NCBI RefSeq assembly: GCF_018390645.1
Contig: NZ_JAHBGC010000047.1
Span: forward strand, 1 to 64,000
Direction of reading: 5' to 3'
DNA from: Ancylobacter dichloromethanicus
GTDB lineage: Bacteria > Pseudomonadota > Alphaproteobacteria > Rhizobiales > Xanthobacteraceae
DNA length: 64,000 bases
The notes beneath the pieces are model-generated. The model had not been told where the DNA came from and searched no databases. It saw only the letters and a list, made by a program, of their open reading frames with translations. Positions within the stretch are counted from its first letter, which is position 1; every line of letters begins with the position of its first letter. Made by a program: the position numbers and the translations under genes. Positions 52,605 through 61,277 of the stretch are shown here, piece by piece.

Positions 52605-53123
52605 ATGCTGCTCGGACTTGGCCTGCTCTATGTCGGCGCGGTGCTCGTGCTCAACGGCCTCTGGCTGCTGGGCAAGATCGAGGATCGTGAAATCATCGTT
52701 GTAAACGTCGTAGCCGGTCTGGTGACGCTCGCCATCTCAGTGTTCTGGGCGTTCAACCCGAAGGCGGATTCGGGTTCCATCAAGGGCGCGGCGCTGACCT
52801 TGCTGTTCACCTCCACCTATTTCTGGGTGGCGTATAATCGGGTGACCAAGGTCGATGGGCGCGGGCTGGGCTGGTTCAGCCTGTTCGTCGCCATCACCGT
52901 CGCGCCGGTCGCCATCCAGTCCTTGCGCGGGGCGGACAGTTCCATCGCCGTCTGGATGGGCTGGAACTGGGTGGGATGGGGCCTGCTGTGGTTCTGCTAC
53001 TTCCTGCTGCTGACGATGAAACAGCCCATACTTCGCTTTACCGGAGCCTTTACGGTGCTAATCGGCATCGTCACCGGCTGGGTGCCGGGTGTGTCGCTGC
53101 TGCAGGGCTGGCTGCACCCCTGA
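52605..53123 (+). CDS. AmiS/UreI-family amide or urea channel
   Basis: This 172-residue membrane protein has six or seven helices and the AmiS/UreI pattern (start GLGLLYVGAVLVLNGLW, then WFSLFVAITVAP and the Trp-rich GWNWVGWGLLWFCYFL). Members form hexameric channels for urea and short amides. Its position 62 bases after formamidase indicates formamide or acetamide entry. GAGGAGA precedes the ATG at 52605. Confidence 0.9.
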   Translation: MLLGLGLLYVGAVLVLNGLWLLGKIEDREIIVVNVVAGLVTLAISVFWAFNPKADSGSIKGAALTLLFTSTYFWVAYNRVTKVDGRGLGWFSLFVAITVAPVAIQSLRGADSSIAVWMGWNWVGWGLLWFCYFLLLTMKQPILRFTGAFTVLIGIVTGWVPGVSLLQGWLHP

Positions 53124-53128
53124 CCTTC

Positions 53129-53154
53129 CGGATGGCCCACGGGCCATCCGTTTT
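53129..53154 (+). terminator. Intrinsic terminator or attenuator after the channel gene
   Basis: CGGATGGCCC (53129-53138) and GGGCCATCCG (53141-53150) form a perfect ten-base stem followed by TTTT. It stands between the channel gene and fmdB, so fmdB is either reached by read-through or made at a lower level. Confidence 0.75.
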
Positions 53155-53172
53155 CCCTCATGGAGCGAGAAG

Positions 53173-53475
53173 ATGCCCCTCTACACCTATTCCTGCGAGG
53201 CGTGCGGCCCGTTCGAGGGCTGGAATAGCATGAGCGAGGCCGATCAGTCGGCCTGCTGCCCGGAATGCGCCGCCAACGCGCCGCGCGAGATGGCTATGCC
53301 GCGCCTCAGTACCATGAACGGAACGCTGCGCCGGGCGTTGGCCCGCTCCGAGGGCACCGCCTCGGAGCCGAAAGTCGTGTCGCGCGAGCACCTTGCCGGC
53401 TGCGGATGTTCGCTCTGCGGCTCCCGCGCGAACAAGCCGGCGCCGATCGAACGGCGCTGGTCGCTGGGGCACTGA
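53173..53475 (+). CDS. fmdB: FmdB-family zinc ribbon protein
   Basis: This 100-residue protein begins MPLYTYSCEACG and has the FmdB putative zinc ribbon (C8, C11, and C28/C29 with C32). The C-terminal part has a further GCGCSLCG cluster. FmdB was first described in the formamidase operon of Methylophilus as a possible regulator; its molecular role remains unclear. The start is supported by GGAGCGAG upstream. It ends the formamidase cluster. Confidence 0.88.
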   Translation: MPLYTYSCEACGPFEGWNSMSEADQSACCPECAANAPREMAMPRLSTMNGTLRRALARSEGTASEPKVVSREHLAGCGCSLCGSRANKPAPIERRWSLGH

Positions 53476-54021
53476 AGGTGGCCGGAGCGACGTCGTTACC
53501 CTCTCGTCGGCTCCGCGCCAAATCGGCTTGGGATGGGCCCGCGGTGCCTCGGTCAAATAGGCTTCGTGGAGCTTCCCCCATGTGAAGTGTCATGGCCAAG
53601 CTCGCGGCACGCGGCCTCATCGGGGCTGCGTGGCCTGCCGTGTCGGCGATCCCGGCCAGAACCGCGTGTGGCTCACCATTAACGTGCCCGTCGCCAGGCG
53701 CTTGAGATTGTGGTCGTCTGCCGGGAACAAAGGCTATGGCCTTTGTTGTGCCGCCATGGCTGCAATGCTCTCGAACGCCGCCGCCTGTCGTTCGAGAGCG
53801 AGGGGGCGCGGGCAGCCACCTCCTCCCTATCGTTTGCGCTGAATTCCCGTGCCCGGAAGCCGCCGGTGCCTGTTCCCGGCCGGTTGCCATTCCCGCAGAA
53901 AGTGCCAGTTTCGGTGAGAGGACGCCGTGGCTCAAACGACCCGGCGAGCCGCGCGCGGTTCGTTCTCGCGAACTGCCGGGGCCTGCTTGTACGGCTCGGC
54001 TTCGGAGACATCGAGGGATTC
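53476..54021. other. Long intergenic region with a hairpin
   Basis: No supported gene is seen in these 546 bases; the open frames present have no recognisable product. At 53726-53747 a perfect nine-base inverted repeat, AACAAAGGC and GCCTTTGTT around TATG, could form a terminator-like hairpin read from either side. The remainder may hold the promoter of the channel gene that follows. Confidence 0.4.
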
Positions 54022-54939
54022 ATGGGGCGCGCGGACATCGAGAGCGGGACAACAGGGGAAGGGCGAGACGGAGAGCGGCCATCTGTCCGGCCCCATAGCG
54101 ACGGGCCCACCGTGTCGGCGTTCCTGGAGGCGCGATACGCTGACCGCGACGGCGACCCCGCCGGGCCGGCTTTTCGTCCCGCGTGGCGTGAACGCCTGCG
54201 CGAACTCTACGACGGCACGGACAGGCGCGCGACGCGCTTCCAGTGGGCGGTCGCCAGCATCGATCTCGTCATCGTCGGCTTCTTCATCCTCAGCCCCGTG
54301 CTTCAGGAATGGCGGGGCTTCCTCTGGGTCGATTATGCCGTCGCCTTTCTGCTGGCAGCCGACCTTTCGGCTCGGGCGGCGGCAGCCACCAACATCGGAC
54401 GCTGGTTCCGACGGCCGGTGGTCTGGGTTGATCTGGTTGTCCTCACCACGCTCCTTGCGCCGCTTTGGCTGGTGAATCTCGGTTTCCTGCGAATCCTTCG
54501 CCTCTGGTCACTGTCGCAGAAGGATCTCTTCTGGCGGGCACTTCGCCGTCGCGGCCATCAGGAATGGGAGGATGTCGGCCGCGCCGGAATCAACCTCCTC
54601 ACCTGCCTCTTTGTCATCACCGGTTTCGTCTACACCGTCTTTGCCGGGCCGGGCTCCGGTACGGAGGGCTGGGTCGATGCGCTTTATTTCACCGTTGCCA
54701 CGATCACCACGACGGGGTTTGGCGACATCACGCTTCCGGGGACGGCGGGCAAGCTGACCTCGATCGTCACGATGATTGTCGGAATCTCGCTCTTCGTCCG
54801 GCTCGCCCAGGCCCTGTTCCGCCCCTACAAGGTGTCGTTCCGCTGTCCGCGCTGCGCCTTGCTGCGTCACGAGCCGGACGCCGTGCATTGCAAGGCCTGC
54901 GGCCACCTTCTCACCATACCCGACGCCGGCGGGGGATGA
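54022..54939 (+). CDS. Potassium-channel-like protein with zinc ribbon tail
   Basis: This 305-residue membrane protein has about four helices in a degenerate voltage-sensor-like region (about 75-165), then a pore module (helix about 190-208, selectivity filter TTTGFGD at 229-235, helix about 245-262). The cytoplasmic end carries a C275-x2-C278 and C290-x2-C293 zinc ribbon instead of the usual RCK or cyclic-nucleotide domain. It lacks a regular Arg-rich S4, so voltage gating is doubtful. The start at 54022 follows GAGGGA. It is 28 bases before a cation/proton antiporter gene, so both may act in ion or pH balance. Confidence 0.82.
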   Translation: MGRADIESGTTGEGRDGERPSVRPHSDGPTVSAFLEARYADRDGDPAGPAFRPAWRERLRELYDGTDRRATRFQWAVASIDLVIVGFFILSPVLQEWRGFLWVDYAVAFLLAADLSARAAAATNIGRWFRRPVVWVDLVVLTTLLAPLWLVNLGFLRILRLWSLSQKDLFWRALRRRGHQEWEDVGRAGINLLTCLFVITGFVYTVFAGPGSGTEGWVDALYFTVATITTTGFGDITLPGTAGKLTSIVTMIVGISLFVRLAQALFRPYKVSFRCPRCALLRHEPDAVHCKACGHLLTIPDAGGG

Positions 54940-54967
54940 CGGGCCCGGCCACCGAAGCGGGGTCCGC

Positions 54968-56230
54968 ATGATTTCCATCCTCGATATCTCCGCGCTCCTT
55001 CTCGTCCTCTCGGCGCTGTTCGGGTGGCTGAACCATCGTTTTCTGCGGCTGCCGCATGCGACGGGCCTCCTGGTGATGGGACTGCTGGCCTCGCTCATCC
55101 TGGTCGGCGTCGAGGCGATGTTCCCCAACGAGCTGCTCTACGAGGAACTGGCCGGCGCGCTGCGCCGGATCGACTTCACCGAGGTCGTCATGGACGGGAT
55201 GCTGGCCTTCCTGCTGTTTGCCGGCGCCATCAATCTCAACGTCCGCCTGCTACGCAACCGTGCCTGGCAGATCGCATTCCTCGCCCTGATCGGCACCGTG
55301 ATCTCGACCGTGATCGTGGGTACCTTGTTCTGGTGTGTCGCCAGCCTTGCCGGGCAGGCGATACCCCTCGCCTGGGCGCTCGTCTTTGGGGCGCTTATCA
55401 GCCCGACCGATCCGGTTGCCGTGCTCAACGTCCTGAAGAACGTGAACGTGCCGGGCGAAGTGCAGATCGAGATGCAGGGGGAGGCGCTCTTCAACGACGG
55501 CATCGGCGTCGTCCTGTTCACGCTGCTGCTCGGCTTTGCCACGGGAGTGGGCGGCCAGGCGTTTAGCGCCACCTCGGCTCTGGAACACCTCGTTGTCGAG
55601 GCCGGCGGCGGCGTCATGCTCGGGCTGTGCGCGGGTTACGGCGCCTATCGCGCCATGCGGGCGATCGACGATTTCTCGGTCGAGGTCCTGATCACCCTGG
55701 CGCTGGTGGCGGGCACCTATGCCGTGGCCCAGAAACTTGGCCTCAGCGGCCCGCTGGCCGTTGTCTCCGCCGGCATCGTGGTGGGCGATCTTGCGCCCCG
55801 CAACGCCATGAGCGAGCACACGGAGGGCTATGTCACCTCCCTCTGGACGCTCATCGACGAGGTGCTGAACTCGGTACTGTTTCTGCTGATCGGGCTGGAG
55901 GTCATCATCCTGCGCTTCGAGCCGAAGGTGCTGGCCCTGGCTGTCGTCGCCATTCCGGTCGCCCTGGTCGCGCGGCTCGTCGCGGTCTCGACCCCGGTAC
56001 TGATGTTCCGCTGGACCGGCACGCTTTCCAGCCGGAACGTCCCGTTCCTGACCTGGGCCGGGGTGCGCGGGGGCATCTCGGTCGCCCTCGCCCTGTCCCT
56101 GCCGGATGACCCGGCCAAGTCGCTCGTGCTGGCGGCCACCTATGCCGTCGTCCTGTTCACGATCGTGGTCCAGGGGCTTACGCTTGGCGCGGTGGCGCGG
56201 CGAACCTGGCCCGGTCTCGGCACGCCTTGA
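54968..56230 (+). CDS. CPA1-family cation/proton antiporter
   Basis: This 420-residue protein has about 12 helices and the NhaP-type motifs SPTDPVAV (145-152) and the conserved Asn-Asp pair in GEALFNDGIG (171-180), which carry the ion-binding carboxylates. It exchanges sodium or potassium for protons. The start at 54968 opens the first helix. No C-terminal regulatory domain is present. It follows the potassium-channel-like gene closely and probably forms an operon with it. Confidence 0.9.
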   Translation: MISILDISALLLVLSALFGWLNHRFLRLPHATGLLVMGLLASLILVGVEAMFPNELLYEELAGALRRIDFTEVVMDGMLAFLLFAGAINLNVRLLRNRAWQIAFLALIGTVISTVIVGTLFWCVASLAGQAIPLAWALVFGALISPTDPVAVLNVLKNVNVPGEVQIEMQGEALFNDGIGVVLFTLLLGFATGVGGQAFSATSALEHLVVEAGGGVMLGLCAGYGAYRAMRAIDDFSVEVLITLALVAGTYAVAQKLGLSGPLAVVSAGIVVGDLAPRNAMSEHTEGYVTSLWTLIDEVLNSVLFLLIGLEVIILRFEPKVLALAVVAIPVALVARLVAVSTPVLMFRWTGTLSSRNVPFLTWAGVRGGISVALALSLPDDPAKSLVLAATYAVVLFTIVVQGLTLGAVARRTWPGLGTP

Positions 56231-56271
56231 GCGGGAGCCGGAACCCATGCGCCCTACTTCCGATTTTGCGC

Positions 56272-58599
56272 TCACCGCTGCGGCAACGTGTAGGCAATAA
56301 TGTAATCGCCGGCCTTCGTGCCGATGGAGCCGTGCCCGCCGGCCACCTGCACCACGAACTGGCGTCCGCCCGCCTCGTAGCTCATCGGTGTCGCTTGGCC
56401 GCCGGCCGGCAGGCGCAGCTCCCAGAGTTGCGCGCCGGTGGCGACGTCATAGGCACGGATATAGTCGTCAATGCTGGCGGCGAGGAAGGCGACGCCCGAG
56501 GCCGTGAGCATGGGTCCGCCGATGCCGGGAACGCCCATCGGGATCGGCGGCAGTGGCACCGGGCCGGCGTCGCGGATGGTGCCGTTCTTGTGCATCCAGA
56601 CCTTCTTGCCGGTGCGCAGGTCGGCACCCGCCACATAGCCCCAGGGCGGGGCCTGGCACGGCAAGCCGAGCGGCGAGACGAACGGGCCCATGCGCACGCC
56701 ATATTCGCCGCCGGCATTCACGTTAAGCCCCGCCTCTCCGGCATTCACCTGCTCGTCGGCGTCGATCTGGTCGGAAGGCACGAGCTGGGAGGTGAAGGCG
56801 AGATAGGTCGGCATGCCGAACATCACCTGCCGCACCGGATCGACCGCCACTGAGCCCCAGTTGAAGGTGCCGAAATTGCCGGGATAGACCAGCGTGCCTT
56901 CGAGCGAGGGCGGTGTGTAGCGACCTTCATAGCGCAGTTGGCGGAACTTGATCCGGCAGACGAGCTGGTCGAGCAGGCTCGCGCCCCACATGTCGGCCTC
57001 GCGCAGCGGCGCGGGGCTGAAGCTGAGCGCGGAGACGGGCTGCGTCGGCGCTGTCCAGTCGCCTTCGATGGCGCCGCCCGGCGCGGGTATCCCCCGCACG
57101 GGGAGGATCGGGTCGCCACTGCGCCGGTCGAGCACATAGATATCGCCCTGCTTGGTGGCCTGCACCAGCGCCGGGATGGTGCCTGCGTCGGTGGCCAGGT
57201 CGACCAGCACCGGCTGCGCCGGTACGTCCATGTCCCACAAATCGTGATGAACCGTCTGGAACACCCAGCGCACGGCACCGCTGGCGATGTCCAGCGCCAC
57301 CACCGAGGAGGAGAAGCGCTCCACCGCCGGGCTACGATTCATGCCCAGCTGGTCCGGCGTGGCGTTGCCGAGCGGGATGTAGACGAGACCGAGGGAGGGG
57401 TCGGCGCTGAACACCGACCAGCTGTTGGGCGAATTGGCGGTGTACGTCTCGTCCGGGCCGAGCGGCGTGGTGCGGTCCGGATTGCCGGAATCCCAGGCCC
57501 AGATGAGCTCGCCGGTCATCGCATCATAGGCACGGATGACGCCGGACGGTGATTCGACGGCATAATTGTCGTTCACCGAGCCGCCAATGATGACGAGGTT
57601 GTTCGTTACGGTCGGCGGCGAGGTGGAGTAGTAGAAGCCGCTCTTCTGGTTGGGCATGTTCGCCCAGAGATTCACCGTGCCGTTGTCGCCAAAGCCCGCG
57701 CACGTCTCGCCGGTGAGCGCGTCGAGTGCGATCAGGCGGGCATCCGAGGTCGGCAGAAAGACACGGGCGGTGCAGGTGGGAGAATCGGCGAGATCGGTCT
57801 CAACCACGCGCGCATCGCGATAATAGGAGACCCCGCGGCAGGTCTGGTGCTGTCGATGCGGGTCGAGACCGTCTTTCGAATTAAATCGCCAGCGCTCCTC
57901 GCCGGTTTCGGCGTCGAGGGCGATGGCGACGTGGTGCGGCGTGCAGAGGTAGAGCAGCGAACCGATCTTGAGCGGGGTGACCTGATAGGTCGTCTCGGCG
58001 ACATCCTCGGGCCCCCTTATGTCGCCGGTGCGGTAGGTCCACGCCACCTCCATCTCGCCGACATTTTCCGGCGTCACCTGCGCCAGCGGCGTGTAGCGCT
58101 GGCCGGCGAGCGTGCGGCCGTACTCCCGCCATTCCCCGGCCGGGACGTCACCGGTGGGAGGCGTCGCGCCGCTCGCATCAGCCTGCAGGCGGCCCTCAAT
58201 GGCGTGCGGGTCGCGCAGCAGCGCCACGCCGGCGACGCCGAGGCAGGCCACCAAGATGGCGGCGAGGGCGAGGCGGTTGCCATCCCAGCGGCGCGGGGCG
58301 CCGAGCGCCCAGGGTGTCAGCAGCCACACGCCCAGCAGCACCACCAGCCCGCCCCGCGCGCCGAGCGGCCACCAGTCTAGCCCCACCTCCCACAGCGCCC
58401 AGGCCAGCGTGCCGGCGAGCAGTGCAGCGTAGAGCAGCCGTGCCATCGGGTTCCGCAAGGCGACCAGCACCGCACAGACGAAAAGGCCGAGGCCCAGCGC
58501 GGCGTAGAACCAGCTGCCGCCGAGCGCGACGAGCCAGAGGCCACCGCCGGTGAGGGCCAGCCCGAGAAGAGCGAAGAGGAGGGCGGTGGCAATCCGCAT
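56272..58599 (-). CDS. Membrane-bound PQQ-dependent dehydrogenase (glucose/quinate type)
   Basis: This 775-residue protein has five N-terminal membrane helices (about 4-125) and an eight-bladed beta-propeller in the periplasm with the tryptophan-docking repeats seen in Gcd and quinate dehydrogenase (YTPLAQVTPENV, YYSTSPPTVTNNLVIIGG, HHDLWDMDVPAQP). It oxidises a sugar or polyol using PQQ and calcium and passes electrons to ubiquinone. PQQ synthesis genes are not in the window. I chose the start at 58599 with an AAGGCAGG site; the in-frame extension to 58908 is non-membrane and unlikely. Glucose against quinate or shikimate cannot be decided by eye. Confidence 0.88.
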   Translation of the reverse strand: MRIATALLFALLGLALTGGGLWLVALGGSWFYAALGLGLFVCAVLVALRNPMARLLYAALLAGTLAWALWEVGLDWWPLGARGGLVVLLGVWLLTPWALGAPRRWDGNRLALAAILVACLGVAGVALLRDPHAIEGRLQADASGATPPTGDVPAGEWREYGRTLAGQRYTPLAQVTPENVGEMEVAWTYRTGDIRGPEDVAETTYQVTPLKIGSLLYLCTPHHVAIALDAETGEERWRFNSKDGLDPHRQHQTCRGVSYYRDARVVETDLADSPTCTARVFLPTSDARLIALDALTGETCAGFGDNGTVNLWANMPNQKSGFYYSTSPPTVTNNLVIIGGSVNDNYAVESPSGVIRAYDAMTGELIWAWDSGNPDRTTPLGPDETYTANSPNSWSVFSADPSLGLVYIPLGNATPDQLGMNRSPAVERFSSSVVALDIASGAVRWVFQTVHHDLWDMDVPAQPVLVDLATDAGTIPALVQATKQGDIYVLDRRSGDPILPVRGIPAPGGAIEGDWTAPTQPVSALSFSPAPLREADMWGASLLDQLVCRIKFRQLRYEGRYTPPSLEGTLVYPGNFGTFNWGSVAVDPVRQVMFGMPTYLAFTSQLVPSDQIDADEQVNAGEAGLNVNAGGEYGVRMGPFVSPLGLPCQAPPWGYVAGADLRTGKKVWMHKNGTIRDAGPVPLPPIPMGVPGIGGPMLTASGVAFLAASIDDYIRAYDVATGAQLWELRLPAGGQATPMSYEAGGRQFVVQVAGGHGSIGTKAGDYIIAYTLPQR

Positions 58600-59033
58600 C
58601 AGCCTGCCTTTCCATGTGCGAGTGTGGAAGGCGTGCGAGGCTCCGGTCGCAAGCAAAGGCAAGCTGAAGCCGAACTCACTCTGTGCCGTGTCGCGCAGAT
58701 GCCTCCGGGGTGTCGAAACGCCAACGCCCGGGCGCGCCACCTGTTCCGCCCAGGATCGACGGATATCCTGCCCAACGCACACCTCGGTTCGAGGCAGCGC
58801 CTCGTGTTTCCGGCGTGGGGCCGATAGCGGCGCCACCCCAGTGGGACTCGACGGCGCTGCAGGCGATCCGGTCACTGGCATTTCGGGCCGTCCGGCCGGT
58901 GTAGACATCCGGGCCGGAGGGACGATGAGCGCCGAGTCGTCATCGCCGAACAGCGTTCCTGTCCCGGATTCGAGGGAGCGCTGGTGATCAAGCAGAACTT
59001 GTTCTGCGCCGATCGATGAAGCAGAACTTCGCC
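58600..59033. promoter_or_regulatory. Divergent region between dehydrogenase and ArgP-like genes
   Basis: This 434-base gap includes a possible 20-codon leader frame (58925-58987, ATG four bases after GGAGGG). It ends with GCAGAAC-TT-GTTCTGC (58992-59007), a seven-base-arm dyad, and a third copy of GCAGAACTT at 59021-59029. The dyad is a good candidate operator for the regulator encoded next. Confidence 0.4.
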
Positions 59034-59933
59034 ATGCTGGATTATCCCTCCCTTGCCGCAGTCGCCGCCGTCGTGCGCGAAGGAACGTTCGAGCGCGCGG
59101 CCGCTGCGCTGGCGATCACGCCATCGGCTGTCTCACAAAGGGTACGCGGGCTCGAGGAACGGCTCGGCGCGATCCTCATCGTCCGCGGCCAGCCGTGCGA
59201 GCCGACCGAACTCGGCCGCAGTCTCTGCGCTCATCTCGATCGCGTGCGCCTGCTGGAGCATGATCTGGCACCCGCGCTCGGCACCCTCGCCGCCGGAACG
59301 AGTGAGAGGCTGACGCTGCCCGTGGCGGTCAATGCCGATAGCCTTGCGACCTGGTTTCCGGCCGCTGCCGCGGCCTTCGCGCAGGTGGCGGACGTGTCGC
59401 TGGACCTCGCGCTGGACGATGAGGCGCACACCGCCAGACGGCTTCGTTCCGGCGAGGTGCTGGCCGTGGTGACCGCCGAGCGCGAGCCGGTCCAGGGGTG
59501 CCGCACGACCCCGCTGGGCGCGCTGCGCTATGCGGCCTGCGCGAGCCCGGAATTTGCCGGGCGCCATTTCTCGCGCGGCGTCACCACGGAAGCGCTGGAG
59601 CAGGCGCCCTGTTTGCGCTTCGACCGGCGCGACTTTCTGCAGGCACGCTGGGCAAGGGCGGTGCTTGACGTGGAACTGGCCGGCCCGGTCCATTGGGTGC
59701 CCTCCACCCACGGATTTCTCGACATGACACTCGTCGGGCTCGGCTGGGGCATGCATCCTTGCGTGATGGTGGAAGATCACATCGCCGCCGGCCGCCTGGT
59801 CGAGCTGGCGCCGGCGCACCGGGTGGACGTCCCGCTCTACTGGACCGTGACCCGTCTGCATGCCGCCGCGCTGGGCCAACTGACCCAGGCCGTGCGTGCC
59901 GCGGCCGGCGCGGTCCTGGTGAGGGGCGGTTAG
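59034..59933 (+). CDS. argP: LysR-family regulator, ArgP/LysG type
   Basis: This 299-residue regulator has the ArgP-type N-terminus (MLDYPSLAAVAAVVREGTFERAA) with a helix-turn-helix at about 18-38 (TPSAVSQRV) and an effector-binding domain. ArgP/LysG proteins respond to arginine and lysine and usually sit beside an exporter of the LysE/ArgO family; none is encoded here. The ATG at 59034 matches the family start; an ATG at 59016 would add six residues. It is divergent from the PQQ dehydrogenase, which could make that gene a target. Confidence 0.88.
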   Translation: MLDYPSLAAVAAVVREGTFERAAAALAITPSAVSQRVRGLEERLGAILIVRGQPCEPTELGRSLCAHLDRVRLLEHDLAPALGTLAAGTSERLTLPVAVNADSLATWFPAAAAAFAQVADVSLDLALDDEAHTARRLRSGEVLAVVTAEREPVQGCRTTPLGALRYAACASPEFAGRHFSRGVTTEALEQAPCLRFDRRDFLQARWARAVLDVELAGPVHWVPSTHGFLDMTLVGLGWGMHPCVMVEDHIAAGRLVELAPAHRVDVPLYWTVTRLHAAALGQLTQAVRAAAGAVLVRGG

Positions 59934-59975
59934 TGGCAGCGTCCGGGGGAGAGAGGTCGGCGGAATTTGCGCCGC

Positions 59976-61244
59976 TCAGAGCCAACGGGGATCGGATGCG
60001 AGGTGCCGGCGATCGGCGGGTGCACCGCTGCCATCGAAGAGCGGGCTGTCTGTCGCGAAAGCGCCCTCCCGCGCCTGGCTGTAGGCGGCGAAGGCGGGCA
60101 CGAGATGGTAGAGCACCCGCAGCGGTATCTCGTCGCCCATCGGTCGTCCATTGCTGTCGGTCTCGTTGATCCAGAGCCCGGTCGACGGATCGAGATGGCG
60201 TTCGAAGAGCAGCCGCGCCGTTCTGTCGGCGAGGCGCTGCGCTTCGGCGGCGCCAGCCCCGCCGGCCATCTCCGTTGCGAGCGAGGCCCGGAGCAGCTCC
60301 GTCAATGGCCACAGTGGGCGACGCTCGCCGATCGGCCTGCCTGCGCCGTCTATGGCGTTCGGCAGCGGCCCTCCAAGCCCTGCCGTGCCGATCGCGGCGG
60401 CGGCGATGCCGAACCGGTACAGCCGGTCGCCGAGGTCTGCTGCGCGGACCGCACCCGCTGTCCGGCCGTGGCGATGGAGCAGCCAGGCCCATTCGAACTG
60501 ATGGCCGATCTCGCATCCCGCGCGCGCCGCGTCGGCGACCGGGTGCCAGTCGGGCCCGTACCATTCCGCGATGCTGCCATCCGCCGCAATGAGCCGGTGC
60601 TCGACGAGATCGACGATGGCCGCGCCGCGACGCTCCCACCCCGTGCCTGGCCGCAGTCGCGCCAGGATCTGGAACGCCTCGAACAGGTGCATGTGCGGGA
60701 ACTGGCGGCGCAGCGACCCCGCCACGCCAGGGTCGTGGTAGCCGCCATCGGGATGGGTGAGCCGCCCGTCGAGATCGGCGGCGATCCCCTCGGCAAGCGC
60801 GAACGTGCCGTCACCGCCGAAGGCGCCGGCATGGCCCGCCAGCGCCAGCAGCACGAAGGCGAGATCGTAGAGGTCGGCCTCGGCGGCGGGCGGGCCGCCA
60901 TCGCTTCGCGGCAGATGGGCGAATCGCCCGTCTTCCCGCCGGCAGGCATCGAGCAGGAAGGCGAGGCCGTGCCCTGCCGCCTCCCGGCAGCCGGCGCCTT
61001 CCGTCAGCGCATGGCCGAGGCTGAAGGTGTAGACGAGCCGCGCGGTCACCAGGGTGGAGCGTGGCTGCGCGGGGAGGGAGAGGCCGTCTTGACGCACCGC
61101 CTCGACATAGCCCGGCCGGCGGTCGGCGCGCGCGCGTGCAACCCAGAGCGGCAGGAAGCGGTTGGTGAGCCAGGTCGACAAGGGGGCGGGGAGCGCGCGC
61201 GCCGGCGTGGCGGGGGCGCGATCGGGCAGGGCGGTCGGGTTCAT
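59976..61244 (-). CDS. AGE-family epimerase/isomerase
   Basis: This 422-residue protein belongs to the N-acylglucosamine 2-epimerase/mannose isomerase-like family with an (alpha/alpha)6 barrel. Visible blocks include RLVYTFSLGHAL, GGYHDPG, HMHLFEAF, HQFEWAWLL and a C-terminal WPLTELLRA, with His and Glu residues at the positions used for catalysis in the family. It probably isomerises or epimerises a hexose or a hexose derivative. It is followed upstream on the same strand by a hexuronate gene (33 bases apart), so its substrate may be a uronate-pathway sugar. The precise reaction is unknown. Confidence 0.8.
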   Translation of the reverse strand: MNPTALPDRAPATPARALPAPLSTWLTNRFLPLWVARARADRRPGYVEAVRQDGLSLPAQPRSTLVTARLVYTFSLGHALTEGAGCREAAGHGLAFLLDACRREDGRFAHLPRSDGGPPAAEADLYDLAFVLLALAGHAGAFGGDGTFALAEGIAADLDGRLTHPDGGYHDPGVAGSLRRQFPHMHLFEAFQILARLRPGTGWERRGAAIVDLVEHRLIAADGSIAEWYGPDWHPVADAARAGCEIGHQFEWAWLLHRHGRTAGAVRAADLGDRLYRFGIAAAAIGTAGLGGPLPNAIDGAGRPIGERRPLWPLTELLRASLATEMAGGAGAAEAQRLADRTARLLFERHLDPSTGLWINETDSNGRPMGDEIPLRVLYHLVPAFAAYSQAREGAFATDSPLFDGSGAPADRRHLASDPRWL

Positions 61245-61277
61245 GCGGGAATGTGTGCTTTCCGAGGCGGGCGCCGG

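Noticed and set aside
53582..53842. A small plus-strand gene after fmdB
   Set aside because: It has no ribosome-binding site, no domain, and its Arg/Cys-rich sequence looks like out-of-frame translation of GC-rich DNA.
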